64,000 nucleotides of DNA from the NCBI RefSeq assembly GCF_001787335.1, contig NZ_CP014674.1, forward strand, positions 2,757,001-2,821,000, read 5' to 3'. Positions 35,186 to 44,747 of this stretch are shown here, piece after piece (within the stretch, counting starts at the first letter, position 1; each line of letters begins with the position of its first letter). The notes below the pieces were generated by a model. It worked only from the letters and a program-made list of their open reading frames with translations, was not told the origin of the DNA and ran no database searches. Made by a program: the position numbers and the translations under genes. The stretch is from Kozakia baliensis (GTDB taxonomy: Bacteria > Pseudomonadota > Alphaproteobacteria > Acetobacterales > Acetobacteraceae).

Positions 35186-35457
35186 GAGGCTAAAACGCGT
35201 TGCTCCTGCAACGTCCCCAATAAATCCACGACATCGTGGGAAATTGTTTCCCTCGGTGCCTGATATGCCTGCGCGAGGGCCTCGATAATCGCCTCAACAG
35301 GGCGTTGCCCATCCACAAGACGCAAAACGGCCGCCGCGATCGGATCGGCGATAAACGCCTTTTCAGGCGCTTGAATCAGCCAAACATCCCGCACCTTGTC
35401 GTGCTGAAGGCGATGGCCGCGCGCGAAACGCGGCACGAAGGCTAGGTCGATACTCAC
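35182..35457 (-). CDS. pqqD: PqqA-binding chaperone PqqD
   Basis: A 91-residue peptide chaperone that presents PqqA to Pqq[21 protein letters not shown] followed by LIQAPEKAF and [19 protein letters not shown] are typical of the family. It uses a GTG start that overlaps the pqqC stop as GTGA, and its own stop overlaps the pqqE start the same way, so the three genes are tightly coupled. Confidence 0.94.
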   Translation of the reverse strand: MSIDLAFVPRFARGHRLQHDKVRDVWLIQAPEKAFIADPIAAAVLRLVDGQRPVEAIIEALAQAYQAPRETISHDVVDLLGTLQEQRVLAS

Positions 35458-36200
35458 GCCGCGAAAGCTTCCGGCGTTTCAGCGCCTAGGAAAACACCCG
35501 GCGGGGGATGGCCTTCCATATAAGCATGCTGCAAAGCGTCGAGCATTGACCACAAGACGGCGCATTTGAATTCGAGCGCGCCGATAACCTCAGTCTGCTG
35601 TTCCGCCGTGCGGGCATGCTCGCGCACATAAGCCAGTGCGAAATCGGAATCGCGTGGTGCTTGCGTCAGGCGCGGCGTGAAATAAGCCAGCGTATCCTGC
35701 GAAATGAAATCGTAATGCCGCAACATGCCCGAAACACGTTCGCTGATGATGGTCGGCGAGAATAATTCCGTCAGCGAGGAGGCGATGGCCGCCAGAATGG
35801 AGCGCTCGCGCACGAAGTGGACATAGGCATCCACGGCAAAACCCGTCGCGGGCAGCATGCCTTTCAGGCTTTGAACGTAATCGCGCGACAGGCCAAGGCC
35901 GTCCGTCAAAGCCAGCCAACGCGCCACGCCGCCTGTATTGGGTTCCGAGCCGTCATGATCTTCCAATCGTCGACGCCACTCCCGTCGGAGTTCCGCCGTC
36001 GGCAGACGCGCCAGAAGGCTGGCGTCCTTGGCGGGAATGCTGGCCTGATAATAATAACGATTCAACGCCCAGGCCTGGACCTGCGTGCGGTCCAGCTTGC
36101 CGTCATGTAACGCGCGATGGAACGGATGGCGGTTGTGATACCGTTCCGCGCCGATTTGGCGCAGCCGTGCTTCCAATGCGTCTGCCGATAGAACCGTCAT
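35454..36200 (-). CDS. pqqC: Pyrroloquinoline-quinone synthase PqqC
   Basis: Cofactor-free oxidase catalysing the last ring closure and eight-electron oxidation to PQQ. The 248-residue protein has the characteristic YHNRHPFHRALHDGKLDRTQ, QAWALNRYYYQASIPAKDA, LEDHDGSEPNTGGVARWL and VEAL-like C-terminal part with VIGALEFKCAVLWSMLDAL. I used the ATG at 36200, with GGAG seven bases upstream; an earlier in-frame start would lie inside pqqB. ATGA overlap with the pqqB stop. Confidence 0.95.
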   Translation of the reverse strand: MTVLSADALEARLRQIGAERYHNRHPFHRALHDGKLDRTQVQAWALNRYYYQASIPAKDASLLARLPTAELRREWRRRLEDHDGSEPNTGGVARWLALTDGLGLSRDYVQSLKGMLPATGFAVDAYVHFVRERSILAAIASSLTELFSPTIISERVSGMLRHYDFISQDTLAYFTPRLTQAPRDSDFALAYVREHARTAEQQTEVIGALEFKCAVLWSMLDALQHAYMEGHPPPGVFLGAETPEAFAA

Positions 36201-37108
36201 GTCTTTTCTCCCAGCACGATATGTAGGTCGTCTTCCCCGACTTGCCATCCCGCCTGCTCGACAGCCATGCGCTCCGGCGAGTCCGGAAGCAGGATCGGGT
36301 TGGAGTTGTTGATATGGATGAGCACCTTCCGTGCAGGCGTTTCCGTCAGTTCTTCCAAGATGCCGCCTGCGCCGGTGAGGGAGACATGGCCCATGCGCAA
36401 ACCGGTTTTGGGGCTAAGATTGGCGCGGATCATTTCATCGTCGCGCCAGAGCGTGCCTTCAAAGAATAACAGATCGGCGTTGCGGATGCGTTCCTTCAGT
36501 TCCGGCGTGATATGCGCGCATCCCGGCACGAACACCATGCGGTGCGTGCCGTCGCTGATCTCCAGCCCGATCGTCTCGCCAGCCTGGCTAGGGAGATGTT
36601 CGGCATAGAGCGGCGCTTTGCCCGGTACGTCGAAAGCCGTGAGCGTCAGGCCGGAAAATCTACCATCCGTGCAGGGCAAGGCGATCGGCTGGCCCGGTTC
36701 GAGAATGCGGCGCGGCACGATCTCCCGGTTGAGCGCCTCGAAGATCGGGTTGGCGTCGAGCTGCGCCTGCGTGGTGGCGGTCGCATAAAGGGAGAACCGT
36801 TCACGTTCCCTGAGGGTCAACAATCCGGTGATCGCATCGATTTCGCCATTGGTCAGGACAACGCCCTGGATCGGCGTGGAGCGCAGGCCTTGGCGGGCAT
36901 GCAGGGCGGGCGTCGCCAAAATCTGGGCGCGCAGATCGGGCGCGGCGTTGAGCACGAACCAGCGCTCTCCATCGGCGCTGACGGCAAGCGAGGTTTGCGT
37001 TCGCGCTGGGATCAGGCCTTCCCGTGCGGCGCGGCAGCCGGGCGCGTTGGAGTTCCATTGCGGGAAGCCGCCGCCAGCGGCGCTGCCTAGAACGATGACA
37101 TCAAGCAT
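36197..37108 (-). CDS. pqqB: PQQ biosynthesis protein PqqB
   Basis: A 303-residue metallo-beta-lactamase-fold protein needed for PQQ synthesis, proposed to hydroxylate the cross-linked tyrosine. The start MLDVIVLGSAAGGGFPQWN and SLAVSADGERWFVLNAAPDL, then FVPGCAHITPEL and LFFEGTLWRDDEM are typical. Its start is 102 bp downstream of the pqqA stop, with a strong hairpin in between. Overlaps pqqC by four bases. Confidence 0.95.
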   Translation of the reverse strand: MLDVIVLGSAAGGGFPQWNSNAPGCRAAREGLIPARTQTSLAVSADGERWFVLNAAPDLRAQILATPALHARQGLRSTPIQGVVLTNGEIDAITGLLTLRERERFSLYATATTQAQLDANPIFEALNREIVPRRILEPGQPIALPCTDGRFSGLTLTAFDVPGKAPLYAEHLPSQAGETIGLEISDGTHRMVFVPGCAHITPELKERIRNADLLFFEGTLWRDDEMIRANLSPKTGLRMGHVSLTGAGGILEELTETPARKVLIHINNSNPILLPDSPERMAVEQAGWQVGEDDLHIVLGEKT

Positions 37109-37150
37109 AGATGGCTTTCTAGGCGCTATGGACGATCTTGCAAATGCAAA

Positions 37151-37177
37151 CGGCTGCCCCGAAGCTCGGGGCAGCCG
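37151..37177 (-). terminator. Hairpin between pqqA and pqqB
   Basis: Twelve-base complementary arms (37151-37162 and 37166-37177) enclose a three-base loop; the core is CGGCTGCCCC pairing with GGGGCAGCCG. It lies between the stop of pqqA and the start of pqqB. On the minus strand it is followed by a mildly T-rich stretch. It is best read as a partial terminator that lets the peptide gene be made in excess over the enzymes. Confidence 0.7.
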
Positions 37178-37210
37178 CTCAAACTAAGTCTCTTTCGAAA
37201 GGAAAGTGGC

Positions 37211-37291
37211 TTATTTCTTCTCGCCGCAGACATACGAGTTGATTTCGGCGCCTAGCGGGATTTCGGTGATTTTCGGCGTGTTCCAGGCCAT
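37211..37291 (-). CDS. pqqA: PQQ precursor peptide PqqA
   Basis: A 26-residue peptide, MAWNTPKITEIPLGAEINSY followed by VCGEKK. It carries the conserved Glu16 and Tyr20 (E-x-x-x-Y) that PqqE joins to build PQQ. AAAGGA lies eight bases before the ATG. The gene is the first of the pqq operon; the region 37292-37490 upstream should contain its promoter, though I could not settle on one -35/-10 pair. Confidence 0.97.
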   Translation of the reverse strand: MAWNTPKITEIPLGAEINSYVCGEKK

Positions 37292-37490
37292 AGCAACTAT
37301 CCTTTCTCACTTCGAAACGCCGATATAGCGCTTCGACAAGACCGGAAGCTGCAACTCAATGGAATGTCATTCAAGCCATTTTTTGGTAATGGTTATCACG
37401 ATCTCGGCAACTGAACGGATCGTGGGTCGTAAGAATGCAAGGCTAGGCTAAAACGGCCCTAGATTTTTGCCGAAGAAAGAACACGCAGCC

Positions 37491-38750
37491 ATGTCTGGCA
37501 TGCCGTCGCTTGACGAAATGGTCGAACCGGCGATGGATGAGACGGCAACCGCCGTCCCACCTCATCCGAATGAATCCGACTCATCACGCCAGGCGGGAGT
37601 GATCCGCCAGGCCATGATGCGTCACGAACTCAGCTTGCGCGACGTCTGCATTCTGATTCTCACGCTTCTGGCCGTTTTCTATTCACTCTATTTCGCTGCC
37701 GATATCGTCCTCCCCTTCGTGTTCGCGACGGTGGTGAATCTGTTGATGATCTCCCCCATGCGCTTGCTGCATGGGAAGCTGCACATCCCTAAACCCCTTG
37801 CGGCGTTGTTGCTCATTCTCTCGATGTTCGTGGTCGTCGCCGGAATCGGCACCGCCATTTCGGTGCCCGCCGCGGCATGGTTGTCGAAAGCGCCGCAGGG
37901 ATTGCCCGCGCTTCAGGCCAAGCTGGCCTTTCTACAAGGCCCGCTGGACGCCGTGCGGATGGGGTATGATCGTATCCTCTCGCTTTTCTCCACCGGGGGG
38001 CACCATGCCGTTGGTCATGGTGCAAGCAGCAACAGCGTCGGCGGTGGTGGCATGGCGCTGGGCAGCCTTGGTTCATCCGTGCTGTTGGGAACGCGCGCCT
38101 TCATGGGCGAATTCTTCACCATGCTTCTTATGCTGTTCTTCCTCATGACGGAGGGAGACAGCCTGCTGCGGCGGGTTGTGGAGATCATGCCGACTTATGC
38201 CGATAAGAGGCGCATGGTGCAGATCACCACGCAGATCGAACGCAACGTCTCGCTTTATCTGGCGACGATCACGATCATGAACGTGCTGGTTGGTTTATTG
38301 AACATGCTTCAATGCTGGCTGACCGGCATGCCCAACCCGCTGCTATGGGGGGTGCTGGCTTTTCTGCTGAACTACGTGCCGATCATCGGGCCGCTGACGG
38401 GCGTCGTCGTTTATTTCTTCGTAGGGTTATTCAGCTTCCCTTCGATACTCTACGCTTTGCTGCCGCCGAGCATTTATCTCTGTATTCATATCATGGAAGG
38501 GGAGACGATCACGCCGATGCTGCTGGCTAAGCGCTTTACGCTCAATCCGGTGTTGGTTATGGCGTCTTTAATGTTTTGGGATTGGATGTGGGGCATTTCG
38601 GGCGCGTTTCTCTCCGTGCCGATGCTCGCCGTCTTTAAAATCTTCTGCGATCATATCGAAGCGCTGACGCCCATCGGCCATATACTGGGCGGCCCAGTGC
38701 GCCCGCGTTCGCTGCGCACGATCGGCGCGCCGGTCAATGCAGCGGAATAA
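37491..38750 (+). CDS. AI-2E (PerM/YdgG-type) family transporter
   Basis: A 419-residue inner-membrane protein with about seven membrane segments. Family-like parts are the N-terminal DVCILILTLLAVFYSLYFAA hydrophobic helix, LAALLLILSMFVVVAGIGTA, RMVQITTQIERNVSLYLATI, then the C-terminal MPNPLLWGVLAFLLNYVPII, the PFGPLTG-like IGPLTGVVVYFFVG and ITPMLLAKRFTLNPVLVMAS. Members export autoinducer-2 or act as Na+/H+ exchangers, so the substrate is open. The ATG at 37491 is preferred over a TTG at 37467. A Ser/Gly/His-rich stretch occupies residues about 165-190. Confidence 0.88.
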   Translation: MSGMPSLDEMVEPAMDETATAVPPHPNESDSSRQAGVIRQAMMRHELSLRDVCILILTLLAVFYSLYFAADIVLPFVFATVVNLLMISPMRLLHGKLHIPKPLAALLLILSMFVVVAGIGTAISVPAAAWLSKAPQGLPALQAKLAFLQGPLDAVRMGYDRILSLFSTGGHHAVGHGASSNSVGGGGMALGSLGSSVLLGTRAFMGEFFTMLLMLFFLMTEGDSLLRRVVEIMPTYADKRRMVQITTQIERNVSLYLATITIMNVLVGLLNMLQCWLTGMPNPLLWGVLAFLLNYVPIIGPLTGVVVYFFVGLFSFPSILYALLPPSIYLCIHIMEGETITPMLLAKRFTLNPVLVMASLMFWDWMWGISGAFLSVPMLAVFKIFCDHIEALTPIGHILGGPVRPRSLRTIGAPVNAAE

Positions 38751-38945
38751 AAAACCCTATTCCGCCCACGCAATGTTGACACAAAGATTTAATAGAGCAT
38801 TTGTGACAAAGCCCGTCTAGAAGGGCGCGCAAATGCATCTGTGGCTCTTGGCTTCGACAACGCCTTGGGGCAGTTTCCGCAACTTAATATTCCTTATTCG
38901 CGCCGAGGTTCTCCCATGCGCCCTTCCAAAGGCATCGCGTAAAGA

Positions 38946-40094
38946 ATGCATGCCATGAATAAGCGCCGCCTGGCGTTCGCCGGGGCCGTGGCGCTCGTCT
39001 TGTTCTTCGTTATCATCGGCGTGGTTCGTCAGCACAAGCATCCATTGCCGGGGCCGCCCGTCGCCATGTTCTCCAAACATAACGGCGTGGTGACGGTAGT
39101 GGACGATTTACCGTTGCTCAGGCAGTTGAACGTTGCGCCGGTGACGGAGCGCGAGGTTTCTCACGGCCTTGAAGTGCCGGGAACCGTGCAGGCGGAGCCT
39201 AACCGTGTGATCAACATGTCGGTCCCGGTTGGCGGACGTGTGTTGCAGGCGGATATCCATCCGGGCCAAATCGTTCATCGTGGGGAAACCTTGGCAATTC
39301 TGGCCTCGGGTGATTTCGACCAGGCTTATGCGGACCTCACCAAGGCGCGCGCCCAAACCGCTTATGAAGACCGCGTCGTCAAACGCGCGCAGAACGTGCT
39401 CAATGTCGGCGGTAATGCGGCCAAGGATCTGGAAGCGGCCAAGAACGATGCCGCACAGGCCCAGGCGGAATTGCAGCGCGCCGAGCATCGGCTCGAAGCG
39501 CTGAACGCACGCCCCGATCTGGCCGCGCGCGGGGAAGTGCCGCTGGTGTCTCCCGTCGACGGCGTGGTTTCTGTCGTCAATATCGCGCAAGGCGAAAACA
39601 TTACCGATACGACGGCGGTTCAACTCGTACTGTTCGACCTCGCGGAAGTGCAGGTCGAGGCGGCGGTGCCGGAAAGCAATATGAGCGACGTGAAGCTCGG
39701 CCATACCATGCGCATCAGGTTCGATGCCTACCCCGATCGGGGGTGCGCCGGGCCGATCTTCTCGCTCGAACCCAATTTGCGCGCCGATACGCGCCGCATG
39801 ATTGCCCGCGTCGCCTGCTCCAATCCCGATATGGCGCTGAGGCCGAACATGTTCGCCAACGCCACGATAGACGTTTCCCAGCCGCCGATGATCATGGTGC
39901 CTAAAACCGCGCTGTTGATGAACAATGACAAGCTGACGGTTTTCGTTGAGATCGCGCCGCGCCAGTTCCGTCGTCGCCTGGTCGATGTGAGTTACGACGA
40001 AGGGGAAAGCGTGCGTGTTCTCTCCGGTCTCAAAGCAGGTGAGCGCGTCGTGACGCGTGGTGCGATCCTGCTCAATGATGACGATAATGATTGA
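38946..40094 (+). CDS. Efflux RND transporter periplasmic adaptor subunit (CzcB/CusB-like)
   Basis: Membrane-fusion protein linking the inner-membrane pump to the outer-membrane channel. The 382-residue sequence has an N-terminal membrane anchor (LAFAGAVALVLFFVIIGVV), a biotinyl-lipoyl region split around a coiled-coil hairpin (VPVGGRVLQADIHPGQIVHR, then AAKDLEAAKNDAAQAQAELQ and SPVDGVVSVVNIAQGENI) and beta-barrel and proximal domains with KTALLMNNDKLTVFVEI. The ATG at 38946 or 38955 may be used. The 195-bp gap upstream contains TTGACA at 38776-38781, a possible -35 element. It starts a three-gene RND operon. Confidence 0.9.
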   Translation: MHAMNKRRLAFAGAVALVLFFVIIGVVRQHKHPLPGPPVAMFSKHNGVVTVVDDLPLLRQLNVAPVTEREVSHGLEVPGTVQAEPNRVINMSVPVGGRVLQADIHPGQIVHRGETLAILASGDFDQAYADLTKARAQTAYEDRVVKRAQNVLNVGGNAAKDLEAAKNDAAQAQAELQRAEHRLEALNARPDLAARGEVPLVSPVDGVVSVVNIAQGENITDTTAVQLVLFDLAEVQVEAAVPESNMSDVKLGHTMRIRFDAYPDRGCAGPIFSLEPNLRADTRRMIARVACSNPDMALRPNMFANATIDVSQPPMIMVPKTALLMNNDKLTVFVEIAPRQFRRRLVDVSYDEGESVRVLSGLKAGERVVTRGAILLNDDDND

Positions 40095-40127
40095 TCGTTC
40101 CGTGCGTTTTGTCAGGTTGTGGTCGCG

Positions 40128-43100
40128 ATGATCCCGAACGTTATTTCGTGGTGCTTCGGGCGCCGACGCATCATTTTCGTCGTCATGGTCTTGCTGGGGT
40201 TAGCGGGCGCTTACGCCTGGAAAGTGCTGCCGGTCGAAGCTTATCCCGACCTTGGCGCGGTGAACGTGCAGGTGACGACGCAGGTTTCCGGCCTTGCCGC
40301 CGAGGAAATGGAACAGCAGGTCACGACGCCGCTGGAGCGTGCGCTCGCCGCCGTGCCGGGCGTGACGGAAAGCCGCTCCACCAGCACGTTCGGCCTTTCC
40401 CTCATCACACTGATTTTCCGGGAAGGCACGAACGTTTTTTCGGCACGTCAATTGGTGCTCGAACAACTCGGCGTGGCGAATCTGCCCGATGGCGTTTCGC
40501 CGGAATTGGGGCCGATCTCTGGCCCTGCGGGTGAAATCTACCGCTACACGCTGGAATCTCATTCCCTGAATTTGATGCAGCTTTCCGATATCCAGCGATG
40601 GATCATCATTCCGGCGCTGCAAAAAGTTCCGGGCATCGTGGATGTCGATAATTTCGGTGGCCTGACGCGCGAATATCAACTCGTTCTCGATCCGAACGCT
40701 TTGCTGCGCTACAACCTTGCCGTTGACGACGTGGTCAACGCTATCAAGAACAATACGCAAAACGCTGCGGGCGGCCGTATTTCGCGCGGGGATCAGTCCT
40801 ATATCGTGCGCGGCGTGGGCATGATCCACACGCTTGCCGATATGGGCAGTATCGTCGTGGCCCAGCATGACGGCACGCCTATTCTGGTGCGTGATCTGGG
40901 GCAGATGCAATTCGGCCATCAGGTGCGCGAAGGCGTTCTCGGCAAGGACAATAACCCCGACACGATCGAAGGCATCATCACGATGCTTTCGGGCGAGAAC
41001 CCTTCCCTGGTGCTCGATAACGTCCATCACGCTGTGAAGGATTTGGAAGAGCGCCTGAAGCCGCTGGACGTGCGTATCGTGCCGTTCATCGATCGCGATA
41101 ATCTCGTGCAAGCGACCACGCACAAGGTCGGCGAGACGATGATAGAGGGCATTGGCCTCGTGCTGGTGATCCTGACATTGTTCCTCGGCAGCCCGCGCAG
41201 CGCCATCGTGACGGCGGTCACCATTCCGCTGGCCTTGTCCACCGTGTTCGTGCTCATGCATTTCTTCGGCATGGCGGCCAACCTGTTCTCGCTCGGCGCG
41301 ATCGATTTCGGCGTGATCGTGGATGGCGCTATCGTCATTACCGAAGCCATTTTGCGCCTGCGCGAGGAAGCGCCGATGGCCACGCTAACGGGCCAAGAAG
41401 TGCTGCGCGTCGCACGTATCGCGGGGCGGTCCATTTTCTCTTCGACGCTGATCATCATCGTGGCCTACAGCCCGCTTTTCGCTTTCGAAGGCAGTGAAGG
41501 CAAACTGTTCCGCCCCATGGCGTACACCGTGAGTTTCGCGCTGTTAGGTGCCTTGGCTTGCGCGCTTTGCCTTATCCCTTCCCTCAGCTTTCTGGCGCTG
41601 CATAAGCCGCGCCACATCTGGCACAATCGCCCGCTCGAAAAACTGCATCACGCCTATGCGCGCGGGTTGAGCCATATGCTGTCACGCCCGCTACTTACTT
41701 ATGCGGGCGGTGGAATCGCTTTGGTATCGGTGGTTATTCTCGGGATGACGGTCGGGCGCGAATTTTTGCCGGATCTCGATGAGGGCGCGCTGTGGCTTCA
41801 GGTGCAACTGCCAAGCGGCATCTCGCTCGACGCCGGTAGCCGCATCGCCGGTGAATTGCGTTCCGCCGTGCGGGAATTTCCTGAAACGTCCTACGCGATT
41901 ACGCAGCTTGGAAGAAATGACGACGGCACCGATCCGTGGACGCCTTCTCATATCGAAATGCCGGTTGGGTTGAATCCCTATAACCAATGGCCCGCCGGGG
42001 AGACCAAAATTCAGTTCGTTAACCGGTTGCGGCAACGGCTTCAGAAAATTCCCGGCATCGATTTCGGAATCAGCCAGCCGATTCAGGATAATATGAGCGA
42101 TCTGGTCGGCGGTGCGCATAGCCCATTGGTGCTGCGCGTGTATGGCAACGATTTCAAACAGCTGCGCCGGATGGGAGATCAGATCGTCGATATCCTTCAG
42201 GATACACCGGGCACGGCGGAAGCGTCGATCTTCCAGGAACCTCAAATTCCGCAGCTCGATGTCGTGCCGGAACGCGAGCGCGCCGCTCGTTACGGGATCA
42301 ACGTCAACGATATCGCGACCGTCGTGCAGAATGCGATCGGCGATGCCGCCATCACCCAGATTTATGTGAACGATCGCGTTTACAACGCAACGCTGCATGT
42401 CGGCCGTCAGGACCTGCAGGATTTGGAGGCTATCCGTCGCCTGCCCGTGCGCTCCGTTACCGGCGCGGCCATCCCGCTTTCCGAAGTGGCCGATGTTGGG
42501 CTGCATATGGGCGAGAGCAACATCGCCCACGAAATGGCGCAACGCCAGATCACCATTCGCGTCGATAATGGGCAGCGCCCTCTTTCCCAATATCTCGCGG
42601 ATGCTCAGAAACGCATCGCCGCTCAGGTGCATTTCGATCCGCGTCAATATCATCTCGAATGGGCGGGCAGCTTCCAGCAGGAAGAACGCGCGCAGGCTCG
42701 CTTGGGTGTGGCACTTCTGGCGATGTTCGCCGTCATGCTCGTGCTGCTTTTCATGGAATTCGGCACGATACGTCACGCCGTGCTGGTGTTGAGCGTGGTG
42801 CCGTTGGCGACGCTAGGCGGCTTGATCGCGCTCCATATTCGCGGCGAGACGTTGAACATCGCCACCGCCGTAGGCTTCATCGCGCTATTCGGCGTGGCGG
42901 TGCAGAACGGCATCATCATGATCGCCGCCATCAATCGTCATCATCGTGAAGGATTGAGCATTCACGATGCGGTTCTCGCCGGTGCGGGCGAGCGTTTCCG
43001 TCCCGTGCTCATGACGGCTACGGTGGCGAGCGCGGGCATGTTGCCCGCCGCTCTCGCGACCGGCATCGGCACCGATGTGCAGCGTGGTCTGGCCACGGTC

Positions 43101-43220
43101 GTGGTTGGCGGGTTGGGGATCGCGACGTTGCTGACTCTGTTCGTGCTGCCAGTCTATTTCTACGAACTCGAACATTTCATCGAGCGCCGCCGCGCCAAAA
43201 AGGCGGAACCTTCATCGTGA
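40128..43220 (+). CDS. Heavy-metal-type RND efflux pump (CzcA/CusA family)
   Basis: Inner-membrane proton-driven pump of about 1030 residues with twelve membrane segments and two large periplasmic loops. The DFGVIVDGAIVITEAILR segment in the fourth membrane helix is the heavy-metal-efflux RND signature. The N-terminal CFGRRRIIFVVMVLLGLAGA helix, TTPLERALAAVPGV and GVAVQNGIIMIAAINRHHRE also fit. The metal (Co/Zn/Cd, Ni, or Cu/Ag) cannot be deduced. ATG at 40128 is chosen; a GTG at 40119 is possible. The stop overlaps the start of the outer-membrane gene. Confidence 0.92.
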   Translation: MIPNVISWCFGRRRIIFVVMVLLGLAGAYAWKVLPVEAYPDLGAVNVQVTTQVSGLAAEEMEQQVTTPLERALAAVPGVTESRSTSTFGLSLITLIFREGTNVFSARQLVLEQLGVANLPDGVSPELGPISGPAGEIYRYTLESHSLNLMQLSDIQRWIIIPALQKVPGIVDVDNFGGLTREYQLVLDPNALLRYNLAVDDVVNAIKNNTQNAAGGRISRGDQSYIVRGVGMIHTLADMGSIVVAQHDGTPILVRDLGQMQFGHQVREGVLGKDNNPDTIEGIITMLSGENPSLVLDNVHHAVKDLEERLKPLDVRIVPFIDRDNLVQATTHKVGETMIEGIGLVLVILTLFLGSPRSAIVTAVTIPLALSTVFVLMHFFGMAANLFSLGAIDFGVIVDGAIVITEAILRLREEAPMATLTGQEVLRVARIAGRSIFSSTLIIIVAYSPLFAFEGSEGKLFRPMAYTVSFALLGALACALCLIPSLSFLALHKPRHIWHNRPLEKLHHAYARGLSHMLSRPLLTYAGGGIALVSVVILGMTVGREFLPDLDEGALWLQVQLPSGISLDAGSRIAGELRSAVREFPETSYAITQLGRNDDGTDPWTPSHIEMPVGLNPYNQWPAGETKIQFVNRLRQRLQKIPGIDFGISQPIQDNMSDLVGGAHSPLVLRVYGNDFKQLRRMGDQIVDILQDTPGTAEASIFQEPQIPQLDVVPERERAARYGINVNDIATVVQNAIGDAAITQIYVNDRVYNATLHVGRQDLQDLEAIRRLPVRSVTGAAIPLSEVADVGLHMGESNIAHEMAQRQITIRVDNGQRPLSQYLADAQKRIAAQVHFDPRQYHLEWAGSFQQEERAQARLGVALLAMFAVMLVLLFMEFGTIRHAVLVLSVVPLATLGGLIALHIRGETLNIATAVGFIALFGVAVQNGIIMIAAINRHHREGLSIHDAVLAGAGERFRPVLMTATVASAGMLPAALATGIGTDVQRGLATVVVGGLGIATLLTLFVLPVYFYELEHFIERRRAKKAEPSS

Positions 43221-44716
43221 AGCTAAAACGCCTCTTTTCCTGGGCGAGCGCCCTATCGCTTTCCGCCTGCGCCATCGGGCCGAATTACCGCCAGCCGGAA
43301 GCGCCTGCCCATGCCGGGTATCAAACCGGCGCGTCGCCCGACACCGTTCGCGCCACGCCGGATGCCGGTGCGGCAGGCGCGGGGCAGCGCCTCGTTCAGG
43401 GAGCCGACACGCCTGGCGATTGGTGGAGCTTGTTCCAAGTTCCGGAACTCAATGCGCTCGTGTCGCGTGCGCTGGCCAATAACGCTTCGCTCAAAGCGGC
43501 GCAGGGTTCGCTCAAAGCGGCTTACGAACAAACGAAGGTGCAAGGCGCGCCGCTGCTGCCCAGCATTTCCGCCATGTTCAACCCGACGCGCAACAAGACG
43601 GCCCATGCCTTCTCACCCGTGCCGGGCGACAACAGCTACCTTTATAATGTCCACACCCTGCAACTGAATATTTCCTATCAGCCCGATCTATGGGGCGGGT
43701 TGCGGCGACAGATCGAATCCCAAGCCGCGCAGGGAGAAATGCAGCGCTTCCAGTTGGAAGCGACGACGAATACGCTGATCAACACGCTCATCATCGCCGT
43801 TATTACCCAGGCCAGCCTGAACGCGCAGATCAAGGCGACGCAGGAGATTATCGCCAACCAGCAGCATGTGCTGGACGTGATGGAAGCGCAGCAGAAACTC
43901 GGCGATATTTCCGAGGCTAATGTCATGGCCCAGCGCGCGGCGCTGACGCAGGTGCAGGCGACTTTGCCGCCGCTGCATCTTCAGGCGGAACAGGCGCACG
44001 ATCAGATCGCAATGCTCGTCGGCACCACGCCGAACGAAATACTGCCCGAAGCGACGCTCGACGAATTCCGTTTGCCGCCGACGCTCCCCGTCACCCTGCC
44101 CTCTCAACTTCTGGAGCAGCGCCCCGATATCCGCGCCGCCGCCTCGCAAATCCACAGCAGCAGCGCGCAGGTCGGCATCGCCATCGCCAATCGTTTGCCC
44201 AACGTGCAGCTTTCCGCCACGCCGGGCGAAGCGGTGAATGCGATGAGCCAATTCTTTACGCCCGGCTACGGCAACTGGACGATCGGGGCGACATTGGCCC
44301 AGCCGATTTTCCAGGGGTTCGAGCTATGGCATCTTGAGCGCGAGGCCCGCGCTAACCTGCTGGCCGCCACCGAACAGTACCACAACACGGTTTTGACCGC
44401 GATTCAGAACGTCGCCGATACGTTGCATGCCTTGAGCGACGATGCTGATGCGTTGAGCATCAGCGCCGCCAATGAGGATGCCGCGACGAAAAGCCTCAAA
44501 ATCTCGCGCGGGCAGCTTTCCTCCGGCGATATCAGCCCGCTTTTGCTGCGTAACGCTCAGCAAGTCGAGCTTCAGGCGAAACTGAACCTGATTGCCGCCA
44601 AAGCCACGCGCTTCACCGATAGTGTAGCGCTGTTTCAGGCGGTCGGCGGGGGTTGGTGGCATCGTAACGATAGCGGCGTGAAAGCACCGCCGACGGATTG
44701 GCGCGCGGCGTTTTGA
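43217..44716 (+). CDS. Outer-membrane efflux lipoprotein (NodT/OprM type)
   Basis: Outer-membrane channel of the tripartite pump. At 499 residues it has a lipoprotein signal with lipobox LSAC and Cys18, followed by AIGPNYRQPEAP, a NodT-family start. Two coiled-coil repeats follow (NASLKAAQGSLKAAYEQTKV; LEQRPDIRAAASQIHSSSAQ). The GTG start overlaps the pump stop (GTGA), so the three RND genes are one coupled operon. No metal-sensing regulator is adjacent. Confidence 0.92.
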   Translation: MKLKRLFSWASALSLSACAIGPNYRQPEAPAHAGYQTGASPDTVRATPDAGAAGAGQRLVQGADTPGDWWSLFQVPELNALVSRALANNASLKAAQGSLKAAYEQTKVQGAPLLPSISAMFNPTRNKTAHAFSPVPGDNSYLYNVHTLQLNISYQPDLWGGLRRQIESQAAQGEMQRFQLEATTNTLINTLIIAVITQASLNAQIKATQEIIANQQHVLDVMEAQQKLGDISEANVMAQRAALTQVQATLPPLHLQAEQAHDQIAMLVGTTPNEILPEATLDEFRLPPTLPVTLPSQLLEQRPDIRAAASQIHSSSAQVGIAIANRLPNVQLSATPGEAVNAMSQFFTPGYGNWTIGATLAQPIFQGFELWHLEREARANLLAATEQYHNTVLTAIQNVADTLHALSDDADALSISAANEDAATKSLKISRGQLSSGDISPLLLRNAQQVELQAKLNLIAAKATRFTDSVALFQAVGGGWWHRNDSGVKAPPTDWRAAF

Positions 44717-44747
44717 AGCCGTGAAGCTGTAAACAGGAAGGCAAGCC

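Noticed and set aside
40200-41261. 353-codon open frame on the minus strand
   Set aside because: Antisense to the RND pump gene; His- and Arg-rich shadow sequence.
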